Below are positions 34,920 to 44,256 of a stretch of 64,000 nucleotides of DNA, in pieces. A model generated the notes under the pieces. That model had not been told where the DNA came from. It worked only from the letters and a program-made list of their open reading frames with translations, and did not search any database. The position numbers and the translations under genes are program-made. Numbering within the stretch: the stretch's first letter is position 1; every line of letters starts with the position of its first letter. Origin of the DNA: an uncultured Roseateles sp. GTDB taxonomy: Bacteria > Pseudomonadota > Gammaproteobacteria > Burkholderiales > Burkholderiaceae_C. Location: contig NZ_CAMFJS010000011.1 of NCBI RefSeq assembly GCF_945956965.1, positions 62,001 to 126,000 on the forward strand, written 5' to 3'.

Positions 34920-35780
34920 ATGAAGCTTTCATTCACCAAAATGCAGGGCGCCGGCAATGACTTTGTGGTCATTGACGCCACCCGCGAACCCCTGCAACTC
35001 AGCGCCGCGCAAATCCGCGTGCTGGGTGACCGCCGCTTTGGCGTGGGCTGTGATCAGATCCTGGTGATCGAGCGCAGCAGCAACCCCGGTGTGGACTTCC
35101 GCTACCGCATCTTCAACGGCAGCTCCGGCGCCGAGGTGGAGCATTGCGGCAATGGCTCGCGCTGCTTTGTGCGCTATGTGGTGGACAAGGGCCTGACTGA
35201 CAAGACAACCGTGCGGGTTGAAACCGTCAACGCCGTGCTGGAGTTGCAGCTGCGTGAAGACGGCCGCGTCACCGTGGACATGGGCGCACCGGTGTTTGAC
35301 TTGAGCCGCGTTCCTTTCGACGCGCAAGGCCTGAGCCCGCGTGAGTGCAATGGCTTTGCGCTGTGGCCCTTGGTCGACGCCGATTGCGAAGTGGCCGTGC
35401 TGTCCATGGGCAATCCGCATGCGGTGCAACTGGTGGACGATGTGGAAAGCGCCCCGGTGCTGACGCGCGGCCCGCTGGTGGAGGCGCATGCGCGCTTTGC
35501 ACGCAAGGTCAATGCCGGCTTTATGCAGATCCTCTCTCGCAGCGAGGTGAAGTTGCGGGTGTTCGAGCGCGATGCCGGCGAGACCCTGGCCTGCGGCACC
35601 GGCGCTTGCGCGGCGGTGGTTGCGGGCATCCGCTTAGGCCTGTTGGACGAGGCCGTGGAAGTGCATGCGCGCGGCGGAGATTTGAGAATTGAATGGGCCG
35701 GCCAGAGCGTTGGCCTGCACGCGCCGGTGTGCATGACCGGGCCGGCGCAAACCGTGTTTGAAGGAGAGATTTCGCTGTGA
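34920..35780 (+). CDS. dapF: Diaminopimelate epimerase
   Basis: Interconverts LL- and meso-diaminopimelate for lysine and peptidoglycan. A 286-residue protein with both catalytic cysteines: [14 protein letters not shown] (first Cys) and [14 protein letters not shown] (second Cys). Start [19 protein letters not shown] is the usual one. Its stop overlaps the GTG start of the DUF484 gene (GTGA), and xerC follows: the dapF-DUF484-xerC order is widely conserved in beta- and gamma-proteobacteria. Confidence 0.97.
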   Translation: MKLSFTKMQGAGNDFVVIDATREPLQLSAAQIRVLGDRRFGVGCDQILVIERSSNPGVDFRYRIFNGSSGAEVEHCGNGSRCFVRYVVDKGLTDKTTVRVETVNAVLELQLREDGRVTVDMGAPVFDLSRVPFDAQGLSPRECNGFALWPLVDADCEVAVLSMGNPHAVQLVDDVESAPVLTRGPLVEAHARFARKVNAGFMQILSRSEVKLRVFERDAGETLACGTGACAAVVAGIRLGLLDEAVEVHARGGDLRIEWAGQSVGLHAPVCMTGPAQTVFEGEISL

Positions 35781-36541
35781 ACAGCAACACCACGCCAGGC
35801 ATCACCGAACAGGAAATCGCGGATTTCCTGCTCAACACCCCGAGCTTTTTTCAGCGCCATGCCGAACTGCTGGCCACGGTGCAGCTGAGCCACCCGCTGG
35901 GTCAGCGCACGGTCTCCCTGCAAGAGCGCCAAGCCGAAATGCTGCGCGACAAGATCAAGGGCCTGGAACAAAAAATCATCGAAATGATCCGCAACGGCCA
36001 AGAGAATTTGGCCTTGTCCGACCGCCTGCACCGCTGGACCCGCGGCCTGATGTTGACGGCCGATGCCGCCAGCCTGCCCGAGGTGCTGGTGCAGGAGTTG
36101 CGTCACCAGTTCATGATTCCGCAAGCCGGCCTGCGCCTGTGGGGTGTGGATGCGGCGTACGCCGATGCCAGCTACGCCCAGCCCGTCAGCAGCGATGTGA
36201 AGAGCTTTGCCAACAGCCTCTCGCAGCCCTACTGCGGCGTCAATTCAGGCTTCGAGGCGGCGCGCTGGTTGCAGCAGGCCGATGAGGCCGGCCAAGCTGC
36301 CGGCGCGGTCACCTCGCTGGCGCTGATTCCTTTGACGCTGGCCGAGAGCGGTGACGCTGCCAAGCCCGGCAAGAGCTTCGGCCTGCTGGTGCTGGGCTCG
36401 CCGGACCCGACCCGCTACACCGCGGAGATGGGCACTGAGTTCCTGCAGCGTGTGGGCGAGATTGCCAGCGCCGCCTTGGCCCGCTTGCTGGCGCCCGCCG
36501 CCGCTGTTGTGGCGGCGCCCGAGAGTGGCCGCCCGGACTGA
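35777..36541 (+). CDS. DUF484 (GAF-like) protein
   Basis: A 254-residue cytosolic protein of the DUF484 family, conserved between dapF and xerC but of unknown function. N-terminal [32 protein letters not shown] is diagnostic; a coiled coil ([23 protein letters not shown]) leads into a GAF-like domain ([13 protein letters not shown], then [29 protein letters not shown]). The start is GTG within the dapF stop. Translationally coupled to both neighbours. Confidence 0.92.
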   Translation: MNSNTTPGITEQEIADFLLNTPSFFQRHAELLATVQLSHPLGQRTVSLQERQAEMLRDKIKGLEQKIIEMIRNGQENLALSDRLHRWTRGLMLTADAASLPEVLVQELRHQFMIPQAGLRLWGVDAAYADASYAQPVSSDVKSFANSLSQPYCGVNSGFEAARWLQQADEAGQAAGAVTSLALIPLTLAESGDAAKPGKSFGLLVLGSPDPTRYTAEMGTEFLQRVGEIASAALARLLAPAAAVVAAPESGRPD

Positions 36542-37550
36542 AACCGACTCGGCCAAGTCCGAGCGTGTCGCTGAGCATGTAGCCGCGCATGTCGGCGAGC
36601 TTGCGCCCGAGCCGGAGGCGCTGCCCGCCTTGTTTCAGGACTATCTGCGCCACGCCCGGGTCGAGCGCGGCCTGGCGCCGCGCAGCCTGGTGATCTACAC
36701 CCAAGCCCTGCGCCGCCTGCATGCCTTCAGCCTAGAGGGCAAGGGCCTGGATTTGCTGCGCTTGCGGCCCAATCAAGCGCGTGGCTTGCTGATGCGCATG
36801 CATGGCGAACAAGACCTGGGGCCGCGCAGCATGGCTTTGCAGCTGTCGGTGTGGCGGGGTTTGTATCGCTATCTGGGCGGCTTGCGTTTGGTTGAGCTCA
36901 ACCCCTTTGACGGCCTGCGTGCGCCCAAGGCCGCCAAACCTCTGCCCAAGGCCTTGGGTGTCGACGATGCGGTGAATTTGGCCGAGCATGCCGACCCCGA
37001 CGCGGAGCCTGCGGGCGAGGCGCTGGACCGCTGCATTGTTGAGCTGCTTTACGGCTGCGGCCTGCGTGTGTCCGAATTGGAGGGGCTGGACGTGGCCGCC
37101 AGCGGCACGGCACGCGGCTGGGTGGATGTGCAGGCGGCCGAGGTGCATGTGCTGGGCAAGGGCAGCAAGCGCCGCAGCGTGCCGGTGGGTCAGGCGGCCT
37201 TGCAGGCTTTGCAGGCCTGGCTGGCACTGCGTGGACAATCGGCCCGGCCGGGTGAACCTGCTTTGCTGGTGGGCGCACGCGGCGGGCGCTTGGGGTCAGC
37301 GCAGATTCGTGTGCGGCTGAAGGCGCGCGCCCTGGCGGCGGGCAGCCCCAGCCATGTGCATCCGCATATGCTGCGGCATTCTTTTGCTTCGCATCTGCTG
37401 CAGTCCAGTGGTGATTTGCGTGCGGTGCAGGAGTTGCTGGGCCACGCGAACATCACCACCACCCAGGTCTATACCCAGCTGGACTACCAGCACCTGGCCA
37501 AGATTTACGACGCCGCGCATCCCCGCGCGAAGTTGACGAGAAAAAAGTAG
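36525..37550 (+). CDS. xerC: Site-specific tyrosine recombinase XerC
   Basis: Resolves chromosome dimers at dif together with XerD. The catalytic set is complete: Arg in GCGLRVSELEGL, Lys in LGKGSKRRSVPV, HxxR in HPHMLRHSFASHLL, His in LGHANITTTQ and the nucleophile Tyr in TTTQVYTQLDY. The ORF track starts far inside DUF484; the likely start is GTG 36525 ([11 protein letters not shown]), overlapping the DUF484 stop by 17 bases. That gives 341 residues, longer than E. coli XerC (298) by an acidic N-terminal extension. A later TTG (MFQDYL) is possible. Confidence 0.92.
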   Translation: MAARTETDSAKSERVAEHVAAHVGELAPEPEALPALFQDYLRHARVERGLAPRSLVIYTQALRRLHAFSLEGKGLDLLRLRPNQARGLLMRMHGEQDLGPRSMALQLSVWRGLYRYLGGLRLVELNPFDGLRAPKAAKPLPKALGVDDAVNLAEHADPDAEPAGEALDRCIVELLYGCGLRVSELEGLDVAASGTARGWVDVQAAEVHVLGKGSKRRSVPVGQAALQALQAWLALRGQSARPGEPALLVGARGGRLGSAQIRVRLKARALAAGSPSHVHPHMLRHSFASHLLQSSGDLRAVQELLGHANITTTQVYTQLDYQHLAKIYDAAHPRAKLTRKK

Positions 37551-37560
37551 ACGAGTTGAT

Positions 37561-39141
37561 ATGCCTGTTCGAGTCATGAAATTGAGCGCTTTGAGCCTGG
37601 CCCTGCTGGTGCCGCTGTGCGCCTGGGCGGCGACGGGGCCACTGTCGCCAGATGCCCCCGAGCCAGGCGGCAGCGCGACCAAGTCGGCGGACGCCACGCC
37701 GGCCCGCCTGACGGCAATCCGCCCCGCGGCGGTGGAGCTGAGCTGGACACCGCTCGACCTGCCCGATGGTGGCAAGACCGCCATGCTGGGTGGCAGCTAC
37801 CTGATGGCGGTGGACGATAGCTGGGGCTTTGGCCCCAGCGTCTACGGCACAGCCAAGGGCAATTACGGCGGCATCTTCACCCTTGGGCTGACGGCCCAGC
37901 GGCGCTGGAATATCGGCAGCAGCACCCACTTCGCGGCCGGCCTCTATGTGGGCGCCGGTGGTGGCCTCAGTTCAGAAAAGCTGCGTTTTGGCGGCGGCCT
38001 GATGTTGCGCCCGGAGTTGTCCTTGCGCACCGAGATGGGCGACTGGTACGCGGGCCTGGGCGTGGCGATGATCCGCTTCCCCAGCGGCACGGTCAGCGAT
38101 ACCGCCTACACGGTGATGCTGGGCAAGGCCAGTAGTTTTGCCAGCTTCTCGCCCAGCGATTCGGGCCGACGCGGCCGTGCCGGCACACGCACCGGCCTTG
38201 GTTTTGATGAAGTGATGCTTTACGGCGGCGTGGACAAGCCCAGCAGCCGCACCCAAAACCGCAGCGGCGCGCCCAGCACCGGGCGCATGGGCAAGGCTGG
38301 CGCCGACCTGCGCCACTACATTGCCGACGGCAGCTGGTGGGGTGTGGAGGCCGCTGGCGCGGCCCAGGGCGGCGCCGACGGCTATATGGAAGTGCTTGCC
38401 AATGCCGGCCAGGACTGGGCCATTGGCTCGCCCAAGCTGCGCCTGGGTGGGCAGCTGGGCTTGGGCCTGGGCGGCGGCGGCAATGTGGACACCGGCAATG
38501 GCTGGCTCTTGCGCGCTGGCCCCAGCCTGCGCTGGGTCACGCCCTGGGGCCCCAGCCTGCGCCTGGAGGCGGGTTGGACGCAGGCGGTGACGGGGCATTT
38601 CTCGGGCAGCTTTGTGCGCCTGGGGCTGGGCTTCCCGCTGGACATCACGCCATCGAGTTCCACCGCCTGGGGCAGCGGCGAGGTGGACCAAGGTGTGGTG
38701 CGCACCAGCCAGATCTTCGCCAGTGTCGTGCACTTGCCCGATGTGCTGTTTAAAGACGGAACGCGTGAGGCGATCAGCCAATACAACATGATTCTGACCC
38801 GCGAGTTGTCGCCCCATGTGTACGGCGTGGCTCAGGCGGGCAGCGCGGCGGTGGGCCGGGCCGGGGCCTATTCCATCGGCCTGTTTGGTCTGGGTGTGCA
38901 AAGCGAGCCTTGGGGTGCGTGGCGCCTGGGCGCCGAAGCCCTGGTGGGTGCGGCCGGCGGCGGCGGTGTGACCGTGGGTGGCGGCGCGGTGGGGCAGGGC
39001 GAGTTGTGGGCGCAGTGGGAAGGTGAGCGCCTGCGGCTGCGTGCCGGCCTGGGGCAATGGCGCAGCTTGCGGCATGCCGAGCAGTCCTCGCCCTTGTTCA
39101 GCGTGTCGGTGGGCTATGCCTACGGCACGCTGGCCCGTTGA
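37561..39141 (+). CDS. Exported Gly-rich beta-barrel-like protein of unknown function
   Basis: A 526-residue precursor with a signal peptide (MKLSALSLALLVPLCAWAA after a 5-residue lead). The mature part has many alternating 9-12 residue Gly/aromatic strands (HFAAGLYVGAGGGLSSEKLRFGGGLMLRPELSLRTEMGD) and ends GYAYGTLAR, consistent with an outer membrane barrel, although the last residue is not the usual Phe. Two halves look related in strand pattern, with a Ser/Arg-rich loop between. It lies directly after xerC and before rlmI. I do not recognise a family. Start could be ATG 37561 or 37576. Confidence 0.6.
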   Translation: MPVRVMKLSALSLALLVPLCAWAATGPLSPDAPEPGGSATKSADATPARLTAIRPAAVELSWTPLDLPDGGKTAMLGGSYLMAVDDSWGFGPSVYGTAKGNYGGIFTLGLTAQRRWNIGSSTHFAAGLYVGAGGGLSSEKLRFGGGLMLRPELSLRTEMGDWYAGLGVAMIRFPSGTVSDTAYTVMLGKASSFASFSPSDSGRRGRAGTRTGLGFDEVMLYGGVDKPSSRTQNRSGAPSTGRMGKAGADLRHYIADGSWWGVEAAGAAQGGADGYMEVLANAGQDWAIGSPKLRLGGQLGLGLGGGGNVDTGNGWLLRAGPSLRWVTPWGPSLRLEAGWTQAVTGHFSGSFVRLGLGFPLDITPSSSTAWGSGEVDQGVVRTSQIFASVVHLPDVLFKDGTREAISQYNMILTRELSPHVYGVAQAGSAAVGRAGAYSIGLFGLGVQSEPWGAWRLGAEALVGAAGGGGVTVGGGAVGQGELWAQWEGERLRLRAGLGQWRSLRHAEQSSPLFSVSVGYAYGTLAR

Positions 39142-39209
39142 TCATTTGAAAAGCGCTTGAGCGCATTGCGGCTCAGCGGCGTTGATGCGAAGTCCAAGAA
39201 AGAATTGCC

Positions 39210-40394
39210 ATGAAAAAAATCGTCATACGCGCCGGTAAAGAGCGTTCACTGCAGCGCCGCCACCCTTGGGTGTTTGAAGGCTCGATCGCGCGCGGCGGTG
39301 CCGATGCGGGCGAGACGGTGCGGGTGGAGTCGGCCGAAGGCCTGTTCCTGTGCTGGGGTGCCTTCAGCCCCTTGTCGAATATCCGCGTGCGGGCCTGGAG
39401 TTTTGACGAAGCCCAGCGCATCGACGCCACCTTCTTCCAGCAGCGCATTGCCAAGGCCTTGGCCATGCGCACGCGCTTGCCGATTGCCTCTGACGCTGTG
39501 CGCCTGATTCACGGCGAGGCCGATGGCTTGCCGGGCCTGATCGTGGATCGCTACGGCGACACGCTGGTGGGGCAGTTCCTGTCCGCTGGGGTGGAGCGCT
39601 GGAAGGTCGTCATCATCGACGCTTTGATGGCCGCCACCGGCTTGAGTCGCTTGTACGAGCGCTCCGACGTGCAGGTGCGGGAGTTGGAAGGCCTGCCCCA
39701 GCAAACCGGCTGGCTGCGCGGCGAGGGCGAGACCGAAATCATCATCCAAGAGCACCAGTGGCGCCTGAGCCTGGATGTGGCCGAGGGCCACAAAACCGGC
39801 TACTACCTCGACCAGCGCGACAACCGCAAGAAGTTCGCCGACAGCGTGCGCCAGTACGGTTGCAAGTCGGTGCTGAACTGCTTCAGCTATACCGGCGGCT
39901 TTTCGGTGGCGGCCCTGGCGGGCGGCGCCACCGAGGTGATCAGCGTGGACTCCTCCGCGCCGGCCCTGGCGCGAGCCGATGCGCATGTGCGCCTGAACGG
40001 CTTTGAGCCCGGCCACCACCGCAGCCTGGATGCTGACGTCAACGCCACCTTGCGCAACTTCCTCAAGGAAGGCCGGACCTTTGACGCCATCGTGCTCGAC
40101 CCGCCCAAGTTTGCGCCCACCGTGGCGCATGCCGAGCGGGCCGCGCGCGCCTACAAAGACATCAACCGCCTGGGCCTGCGCCTGCTGGCGCCCGGTGGCT
40201 TGCTGTTCACCTTTTCCTGTTCCGGCGGCATCAGCCCCGATCTGTTCCACAAGATCGTTGCCGGCGCGGGCCTGGATGCGCAGGTCGATGGCTACATCCT
40301 CGACCGTGTCGGCGCCACACCCGACCACCCGCAAACCATCAACTTCCCCGAGGGCGAGTACCTCAAGGGCTTGCTGGTGCTGAAGGCCGCCTGA
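39210..40394 (+). CDS. rlmI: 23S rRNA (cytosine-5-)-methyltransferase RlmI-like
   Basis: A 394-residue enzyme (E. coli RlmI 396) that methylates C1962 of 23S rRNA. N-terminal PUA domain (KKIVIRAGKERSLQRRHPWVFEGSI), EEHRE-like middle domain with GLPGLIVDRYGD, then the SAM domain: YYLDQRDNRK, VLNCFSYTGGFSVAALAGGA (motif I), and the catalytic LDPPKFAP. Followed by FTFSCSGGIS, which likely carries the second Cys of the m5C mechanism. Confidence 0.93.
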   Translation: MKKIVIRAGKERSLQRRHPWVFEGSIARGGADAGETVRVESAEGLFLCWGAFSPLSNIRVRAWSFDEAQRIDATFFQQRIAKALAMRTRLPIASDAVRLIHGEADGLPGLIVDRYGDTLVGQFLSAGVERWKVVIIDALMAATGLSRLYERSDVQVRELEGLPQQTGWLRGEGETEIIIQEHQWRLSLDVAEGHKTGYYLDQRDNRKKFADSVRQYGCKSVLNCFSYTGGFSVAALAGGATEVISVDSSAPALARADAHVRLNGFEPGHHRSLDADVNATLRNFLKEGRTFDAIVLDPPKFAPTVAHAERAARAYKDINRLGLRLLAPGGLLFTFSCSGGISPDLFHKIVAGAGLDAQVDGYILDRVGATPDHPQTINFPEGEYLKGLLVLKAA

Positions 40395-40463
40395 ACCTGA
40401 GTTGGCCCGGTGGCTGCGGGGTCGCAGCAGGGCTGTTTTGGCCGGCACTGGTCGGCTGGCCCG

Positions 40464-40490
40464 ATCAGCCCAATCAGCCCAATCAGCCCT
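40464..40490. repeat. Triple 9-base tandem repeat at the lrp stop codon
   Basis: ATCAGCCCA occurs three times in a row (last copy ATCAGCCCT), spanning the 3' end and stop region of the Lrp-family gene. Short in-place duplication, probably replication slippage. Confidence 0.6.
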
Positions 40491-40962
40491 GTGGCAGCGC
40501 CACGCTGGGCTCGAACTTGGCGCGGAACACGCTGAAAAACGCCTTCACATTGCGCACATTGGCGTCTTGGGTGAAAAGGCGCTGCACCAGGGCGTGATAG
40601 GCCGGCATGTCCGCCACTTGCAAGATCAGCACAAAGTCCGGCCCCGGCGAGACGCGGTAGCACTGCTGCACCGCCGCGTCTTGCTGCACCTTGGCCTCGA
40701 AGGCGGCCAGGTGCTCGGCGCCTTGGCGGTCCAGGGTGATTTCAACGATGGCGCTCAGGCTGGGCCCCAGCTTTTCGGGTGCCAGCAAGGCGATGCGCCG
40801 GGTGATGATGCCGGCATCCACCAAGCGTTTGACGCGCCGCAGGCAAGTGGCGGGCGAGACATGGGCGGCCGCCGCCAGATCCTGGTTGGATTGCGCCGCA
40901 TCGCGCTGCAGCAGATCGAGGATGCGCAGGTCCGCGGCGTCGATGGTCACTAATTCATTCAT
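40483..40962 (-). CDS. Lrp/AsnC-family transcriptional regulator
   Basis: A 159-residue regulator: AsnC-type helix-turn-helix (LDLLQRDAAQSNQDLAAAAHVSPATCLRRVKRLVDAGII) and a RAM/ligand-binding domain (YRVSPGPDFVLILQVADMPAYHALVQRLF). It probably senses an amino acid and forms octamers. It is divergent from glmS; the 140-base spacer holds an 8+8-base inverted repeat suited to an Lrp-type site. Confidence 0.92.
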   Translation of the reverse strand: MNELVTIDAADLRILDLLQRDAAQSNQDLAAAAHVSPATCLRRVKRLVDAGIITRRIALLAPEKLGPSLSAIVEITLDRQGAEHLAAFEAKVQQDAAVQQCYRVSPGPDFVLILQVADMPAYHALVQRLFTQDANVRNVKAFFSVFRAKFEPSVALPQG

Positions 40963-41015
40963 ATTTAATGTATTTGTGAAATTATTGTTCTTGAAAATTG
41001 ACTGCTGAATGATTG

Positions 41016-41040
41016 TTTCAAAAATGCCGATATTTTGAAA
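41016..41040. promoter_or_regulatory. Inverted repeat between lrp and glmS
   Basis: TTTCAAAA-ATGCCGATA-TTTTGAAA has perfect 8-base arms in an AT-rich island. It lies 64 bases before the glmS ATG and 54 bases before the lrp start. It is a candidate operator for the Lrp-family protein or for both divergent promoters. Confidence 0.45.
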
Positions 41041-41103
41041 GCAAAGATTTCGCCTGACTGCCTACGATGCAAGCCATTCAAGTCAATGCGAGAGCAGCAA
41101 ATC

Positions 41104-42975
41104 ATGTGTGGAATCGTCGGATCGGTCAGCCAGCGCAATATCGTCCCCATCTTGATCGAAGGCCTCAAGCGCCTGGAATACCGCGGCTATGACTCCTGCG
41201 GCGTGGCCGTGCATCAAGACGGTGGCTTGAAGCGCGCCCGCAGCACCTCCCGCGTGGCCGAGTTGATGGGCTTGGCGGCCGAGGATGGCATCGTCTCCGG
41301 CACCGGCATCGCCCACACCCGCTGGGCCACCCATGGCGCGCCGGCCGTGCACAACGCCCACCCGCATTTCTCGCAAGGCCCGGGCGCCAGCGCCGACAGT
41401 GTCGGTCGCATCGCCCTGGTCCACAACGGCATCATCGAGAACCACGATGAGCTGCGCGCCGAGTTGAAGCTCAAGGGCTACCAGTTCAGCAGCCAGACCG
41501 ACACCGAGGTGATCGCCCATCTGGTGGACCACCTCTACAACGGCGACCTGCTCGAAGCCGTTCAGCAAGCCCTGCCGCGCCTGAAGGGCGCTTATGCCGT
41601 GGCCGTGTTCTGCCGCGATGAACCGCACCGCGTGATCGCAGCCCGCGAGGGCTCGCCCCTGGTGCTGGGCCTGGGCATGGACGCTGCGCACGCCGAGAAC
41701 TTTGTCGCCTCCGACGCCATGGCCCTGGCTGGCGTGACCGATCAGATCGTCTACCTGGAAGAGGGCGATGTGGTGGACCTGCAGCTGGGCCGTTACTGGA
41801 TCAGCACGCTGAACGCTGAGACTGGCCGTTATGAGCCCGCCGAGCGCACCGTGCGCACCGTGCATGCCCACAGCGGCGCGGCCGAGCTGGGCCCTTATCG
41901 CCACTACATGCAGAAGGAAATCTTCGAGCAGCCCGAGGCCATCGCCAACACCCTGGAAGGCGTGGTGGGCATCAGCCCTGAGCTGTTTGGCGACGGCGCC
42001 TACAGCATCTTCAAAGAAATCGACTCGGTGTTGATCTTGGCCTGCGGCACCAGCTTTTACTCCGGCTCCACCGCCAAGTACTGGTTGGAATCTATCGCCA
42101 AGATCCCCACCAGCGTGGAGATCGCCAGCGAGTACCGCTACCGCGACAGCGTGCCCAACCCGCGCACCCTGGTCGTCACCATCAGCCAAAGCGGCGAAAC
42201 GGCCGACACCCTGGCCGCCCTCAAGCATGCCCGCAGCTTGGGCATGAAGCACACGCTGACGGTTTGCAATGTGGCCACCAGCGCCATGGTGCGCGAGTGC
42301 GAACTGGCCTACATCACCCGCGCCGGCGCGGAGATCGGCGTGGCCTCCACCAAGGCCTTCACCACCCAGTTGGTGGGCCTGTTCATGTTGACGCTGGCGC
42401 TGGCCCAAACCCGTGGCTTCTTGACGGAAGAACAAGAAGCCGAGCACCTGAAGGCACTGCGCCACCTGCCCCTGGCGGTGCAAGCCGTGCTGGCGCTGGA
42501 GCCGCAAGTCATCGCCTGGAGCGAAGAATTCGCCCGCAAGGAAAACGCCTTGTTCCTGGGTCGTGGCCTGCACTACCCCATTGCCCTGGAGGGCGCACTC
42601 AAGCTCAAGGAAATCAGCTACATCCACGCCGAGGCCTACCCTGCCGGTGAGTTGAAGCACGGCCCCCTGGCCCTGGTGACGGCCGAGATGCCTGTGGTGA
42701 CGGTGGCCCCCAACGACACCCTGCTGGAAAAACTCAAAAGCAATATGCAAGAAGTGCGCGCACGCGGCGGCCAGCTGTATGTGTTCGCTGACGGCGACAC
42801 GCAGATTGAAAGCGAACCCGGCCTGCACGTGATCCGCATGCCCGAGCACTACGGTGCGCTCAGCCCCATCCTGCACACCGTGCCGCTGCAGCTGCTGGCG
42901 TATCACACCGCTTGCGCACGCGGCACCGATGTGGACAAGCCACGCAACCTGGCGAAGAGTGTCACGGTGGAATAA
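41104..42975 (+). CDS. glmS: Glutamine--fructose-6-phosphate aminotransferase (isomerizing)
   Basis: Makes glucosamine 6-phosphate, the entry to UDP-GlcNAc, peptidoglycan and LPS. A 623-residue protein: N-terminal glutaminase with nucleophile Cys2 ([12 protein letters not shown]), [16 protein letters not shown]; then two SIS domains ([51 protein letters not shown]) and the C-terminal [12 protein letters not shown] tail. The start is fixed by Cys2; the ORF-track extension of 23 residues is rejected. In this chitin degrader GlcNAc intake would bypass the enzyme, so regulation by an amino-sugar signal is plausible. Confidence 0.97.
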   Translation: MCGIVGSVSQRNIVPILIEGLKRLEYRGYDSCGVAVHQDGGLKRARSTSRVAELMGLAAEDGIVSGTGIAHTRWATHGAPAVHNAHPHFSQGPGASADSVGRIALVHNGIIENHDELRAELKLKGYQFSSQTDTEVIAHLVDHLYNGDLLEAVQQALPRLKGAYAVAVFCRDEPHRVIAAREGSPLVLGLGMDAAHAENFVASDAMALAGVTDQIVYLEEGDVVDLQLGRYWISTLNAETGRYEPAERTVRTVHAHSGAAELGPYRHYMQKEIFEQPEAIANTLEGVVGISPELFGDGAYSIFKEIDSVLILACGTSFYSGSTAKYWLESIAKIPTSVEIASEYRYRDSVPNPRTLVVTISQSGETADTLAALKHARSLGMKHTLTVCNVATSAMVRECELAYITRAGAEIGVASTKAFTTQLVGLFMLTLALAQTRGFLTEEQEAEHLKALRHLPLAVQAVLALEPQVIAWSEEFARKENALFLGRGLHYPIALEGALKLKEISYIHAEAYPAGELKHGPLALVTAEMPVVTVAPNDTLLEKLKSNMQEVRARGGQLYVFADGDTQIESEPGLHVIRMPEHYGALSPILHTVPLQLLAYHTACARGTDVDKPRNLAKSVTVE

Positions 42976-42987
42976 TCGTTAGGTTAA

Positions 42988-43013
42988 TTTTTGGCGCTTG
43001 TTGTTCGGCGCCA
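42988..43013. repeat. Small hairpin after glmS
   Basis: TTGGCGC and GCGCCAA face each other across a 10-base loop just past the glmS stop, without a full T-tract. Possible transcript-end stabiliser ahead of the stronger terminator. Confidence 0.4.
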
Positions 43014-43065
43014 ATAAAGTTGAAAACTGGTCATTGAAGTCGAAAGCAACTTGAGTGGCATTTAC

Positions 43066-43097
43066 AAGGGCGCGCCGTGATGGCGTGCCCTTTTTCT
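43066..43097 (+). terminator. Rho-independent terminator of glmS
   Basis: AAGGGCGCGCC-GTGAT-GGCGTGCCCTTTTTC: a long GC stem with one mismatch and five T residues, about 90 bases after the glmS stop. Confidence 0.88.
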
Positions 43098-43556
43098 TCG
43101 GCGAATAGAGCTATTGCATCAACAACGAGGTAACTCGTTGCAAAGTCGAAAACCCAAAAGAGAGTCCTCGCTCGGACGGCAAAGAGTTATGTCAGTCGCC
43201 AGAGGGTGAAGAAGGGTCAGGGCCGTCTTATGTGTTTGGGCGACTTCGTGGTGGCGCAATGCATAGCGGTTTATCTGCTGCTTTGCAGCGGGAGCAGCCA
43301 TTCGTGCTTGTTGCTTGTGGGGCAGCTTCGTGCCCATACCGGGCAGTCCCGTAGCGTCGAGCGGCATGGGATACGGCTTAGGTTTTTAGACTTGGCGCGC
43401 TGGAGGTGAGCGAGGGCCGCGATGAAGGCGTTGGGCACTCCACATCGCTCGGCAACCGGTGTCGGAATTCTTTACAGATCGCACCAGATGATTGCCTCGG
43501 GAAACCTCGAGCAATCACTCCTTTCCATAGATAAATTGTGCCGGAGCAGCACCGAC
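43098..43556. other. Gene-poor region before a PEP-CTERM gene
   Basis: About 460 bases between the glmS terminator and the sigma-54 promoter with no convincing gene. The ORFs in the track here (e.g. 67 and 82 residues) lack ribosome sites, recognisable domains and consistent codon use. Base composition is lower in GC than the surrounding genes. Binding sites for a sigma-54 activator would be expected here, usually 80-150 bases upstream of the promoter; none was identified with confidence. Confidence 0.45.
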
Positions 43557-43573
43557 TGGCACAAGTTTTGCTT
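43557..43573 (+). promoter_or_regulatory. Sigma-54 (RpoN) promoter for a PEP-CTERM gene
   Basis: TGGCACAAGTTTTGCTT matches the -24/-12 consensus (TGGCAC-N5-TTGCW) with the required GG-N10-GC spacing. Predicted transcription start is near 43583, leaving a leader of about 35 bases to the ATG at 43618. PEP-CTERM systems are known to be linked to the PrsK/PrsR sigma-54 regulators, which fits. Confidence 0.85.
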
Positions 43574-43617
43574 AAATCATAGTTGTCGTTATCAAACTTC
43601 TGAAAGCAGTTCCAATC

Positions 43618-44205
43618 ATGAAAAAAGTGTTTTTGGTTGCATCGCTGGTCGCCGCAGCTTCGTTCGCCCAAGCCGGTGTCATCACGAGCTTTGCAAATCC
43701 GGCGCTGGCCGGTGCAAAAGTAGACGGATTCTCAGCCTATGCAACTGGCTCGCCGACCACTGTCGGCAATGGCGCTTTTGTGCTGACTCCGAACGGTGGC
43801 GGCACGCTTTTAGTGACTGACAGCCTTGCCGGCGCATACGGCGCCGTGGGTCGCAGCGTCGTGAGTTACGCTGGTCAAGGCGTGACTTTCAATTTCACGC
43901 AAGCCCTTGATGCCTTTGCAGTGCACATCGGCGGCGCCGACTTCGACTGGAAGATTGAAGCCTTCGGCAATGGTGGCGGCTCTTTGGGCACCGCTACCGT
44001 CGCGTACAACGTGAACGGATTCGTCGCGGGCTGGGCCGCTGCCGGCATCCGGTCGATCAAGCTGAGCCCCACGAGCGCTGACGCAGTGCTGTTCGACAAC
44101 CTCAATTACGTGCAGGCCAGTGCCGCTGTCGTGCCGGAACCCGCTTCGCTTGCCCTGGTTGGCGTGGCCTTGCTGGGATTGGGCCTGAGCCGCCGCCGCG
44201 CTTGA
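43618..44205 (+). CDS. PEP-CTERM sorting-domain protein under sigma-54 control
   Basis: A 195-residue secreted protein: signal peptide MKKVFLVASLVAAASFAQAG, a Gly/Ala-rich beta body (QALDAFAVHIGGADFDWKIEAFG, then AGIRSIKLSPTSADAVLFDNLNYV), then VVPEPASLALVGVALLGLGLSRRRA, a classic PEP-CTERM ending. The body pattern is that of PEP-CTERM proteins with a lectin-like fold. Exosortase processing is expected at the outer face of the inner membrane; the enzyme is encoded elsewhere. Directly preceded by a near-perfect RpoN promoter and followed by a terminator, so a single-gene unit. Confidence 0.9.
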   Translation: MKKVFLVASLVAAASFAQAGVITSFANPALAGAKVDGFSAYATGSPTTVGNGAFVLTPNGGGTLLVTDSLAGAYGAVGRSVVSYAGQGVTFNFTQALDAFAVHIGGADFDWKIEAFGNGGGSLGTATVAYNVNGFVAGWAAAGIRSIKLSPTSADAVLFDNLNYVQASAAVVPEPASLALVGVALLGLGLSRRRA

Positions 44206-44226
44206 GCGCTCCACGCGTTCAGCCTT

Positions 44227-44256
44227 AAAAAGCCCTGCTACGGCGGGGTTTTTCTT
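44227..44256 (+). terminator. Rho-independent terminator after the PEP-CTERM gene
   Basis: AAAAAGCCCTGC-TAC-GGCGGGGTTTTTC forms a short GC stem followed by five T residues 20 bases past the stop. Confidence 0.82.

Noticed and set aside
36351-36524. N-terminal extension of the XerC ORF
   Set aside because: Lies inside DUF484 in another frame and has no recombinase similarity; GTG 36525 is a better start.
41083-42906. 607-residue minus-strand ORF
   Set aside because: Antisense shadow of glmS, His/Gln/Gly-rich with no domain.
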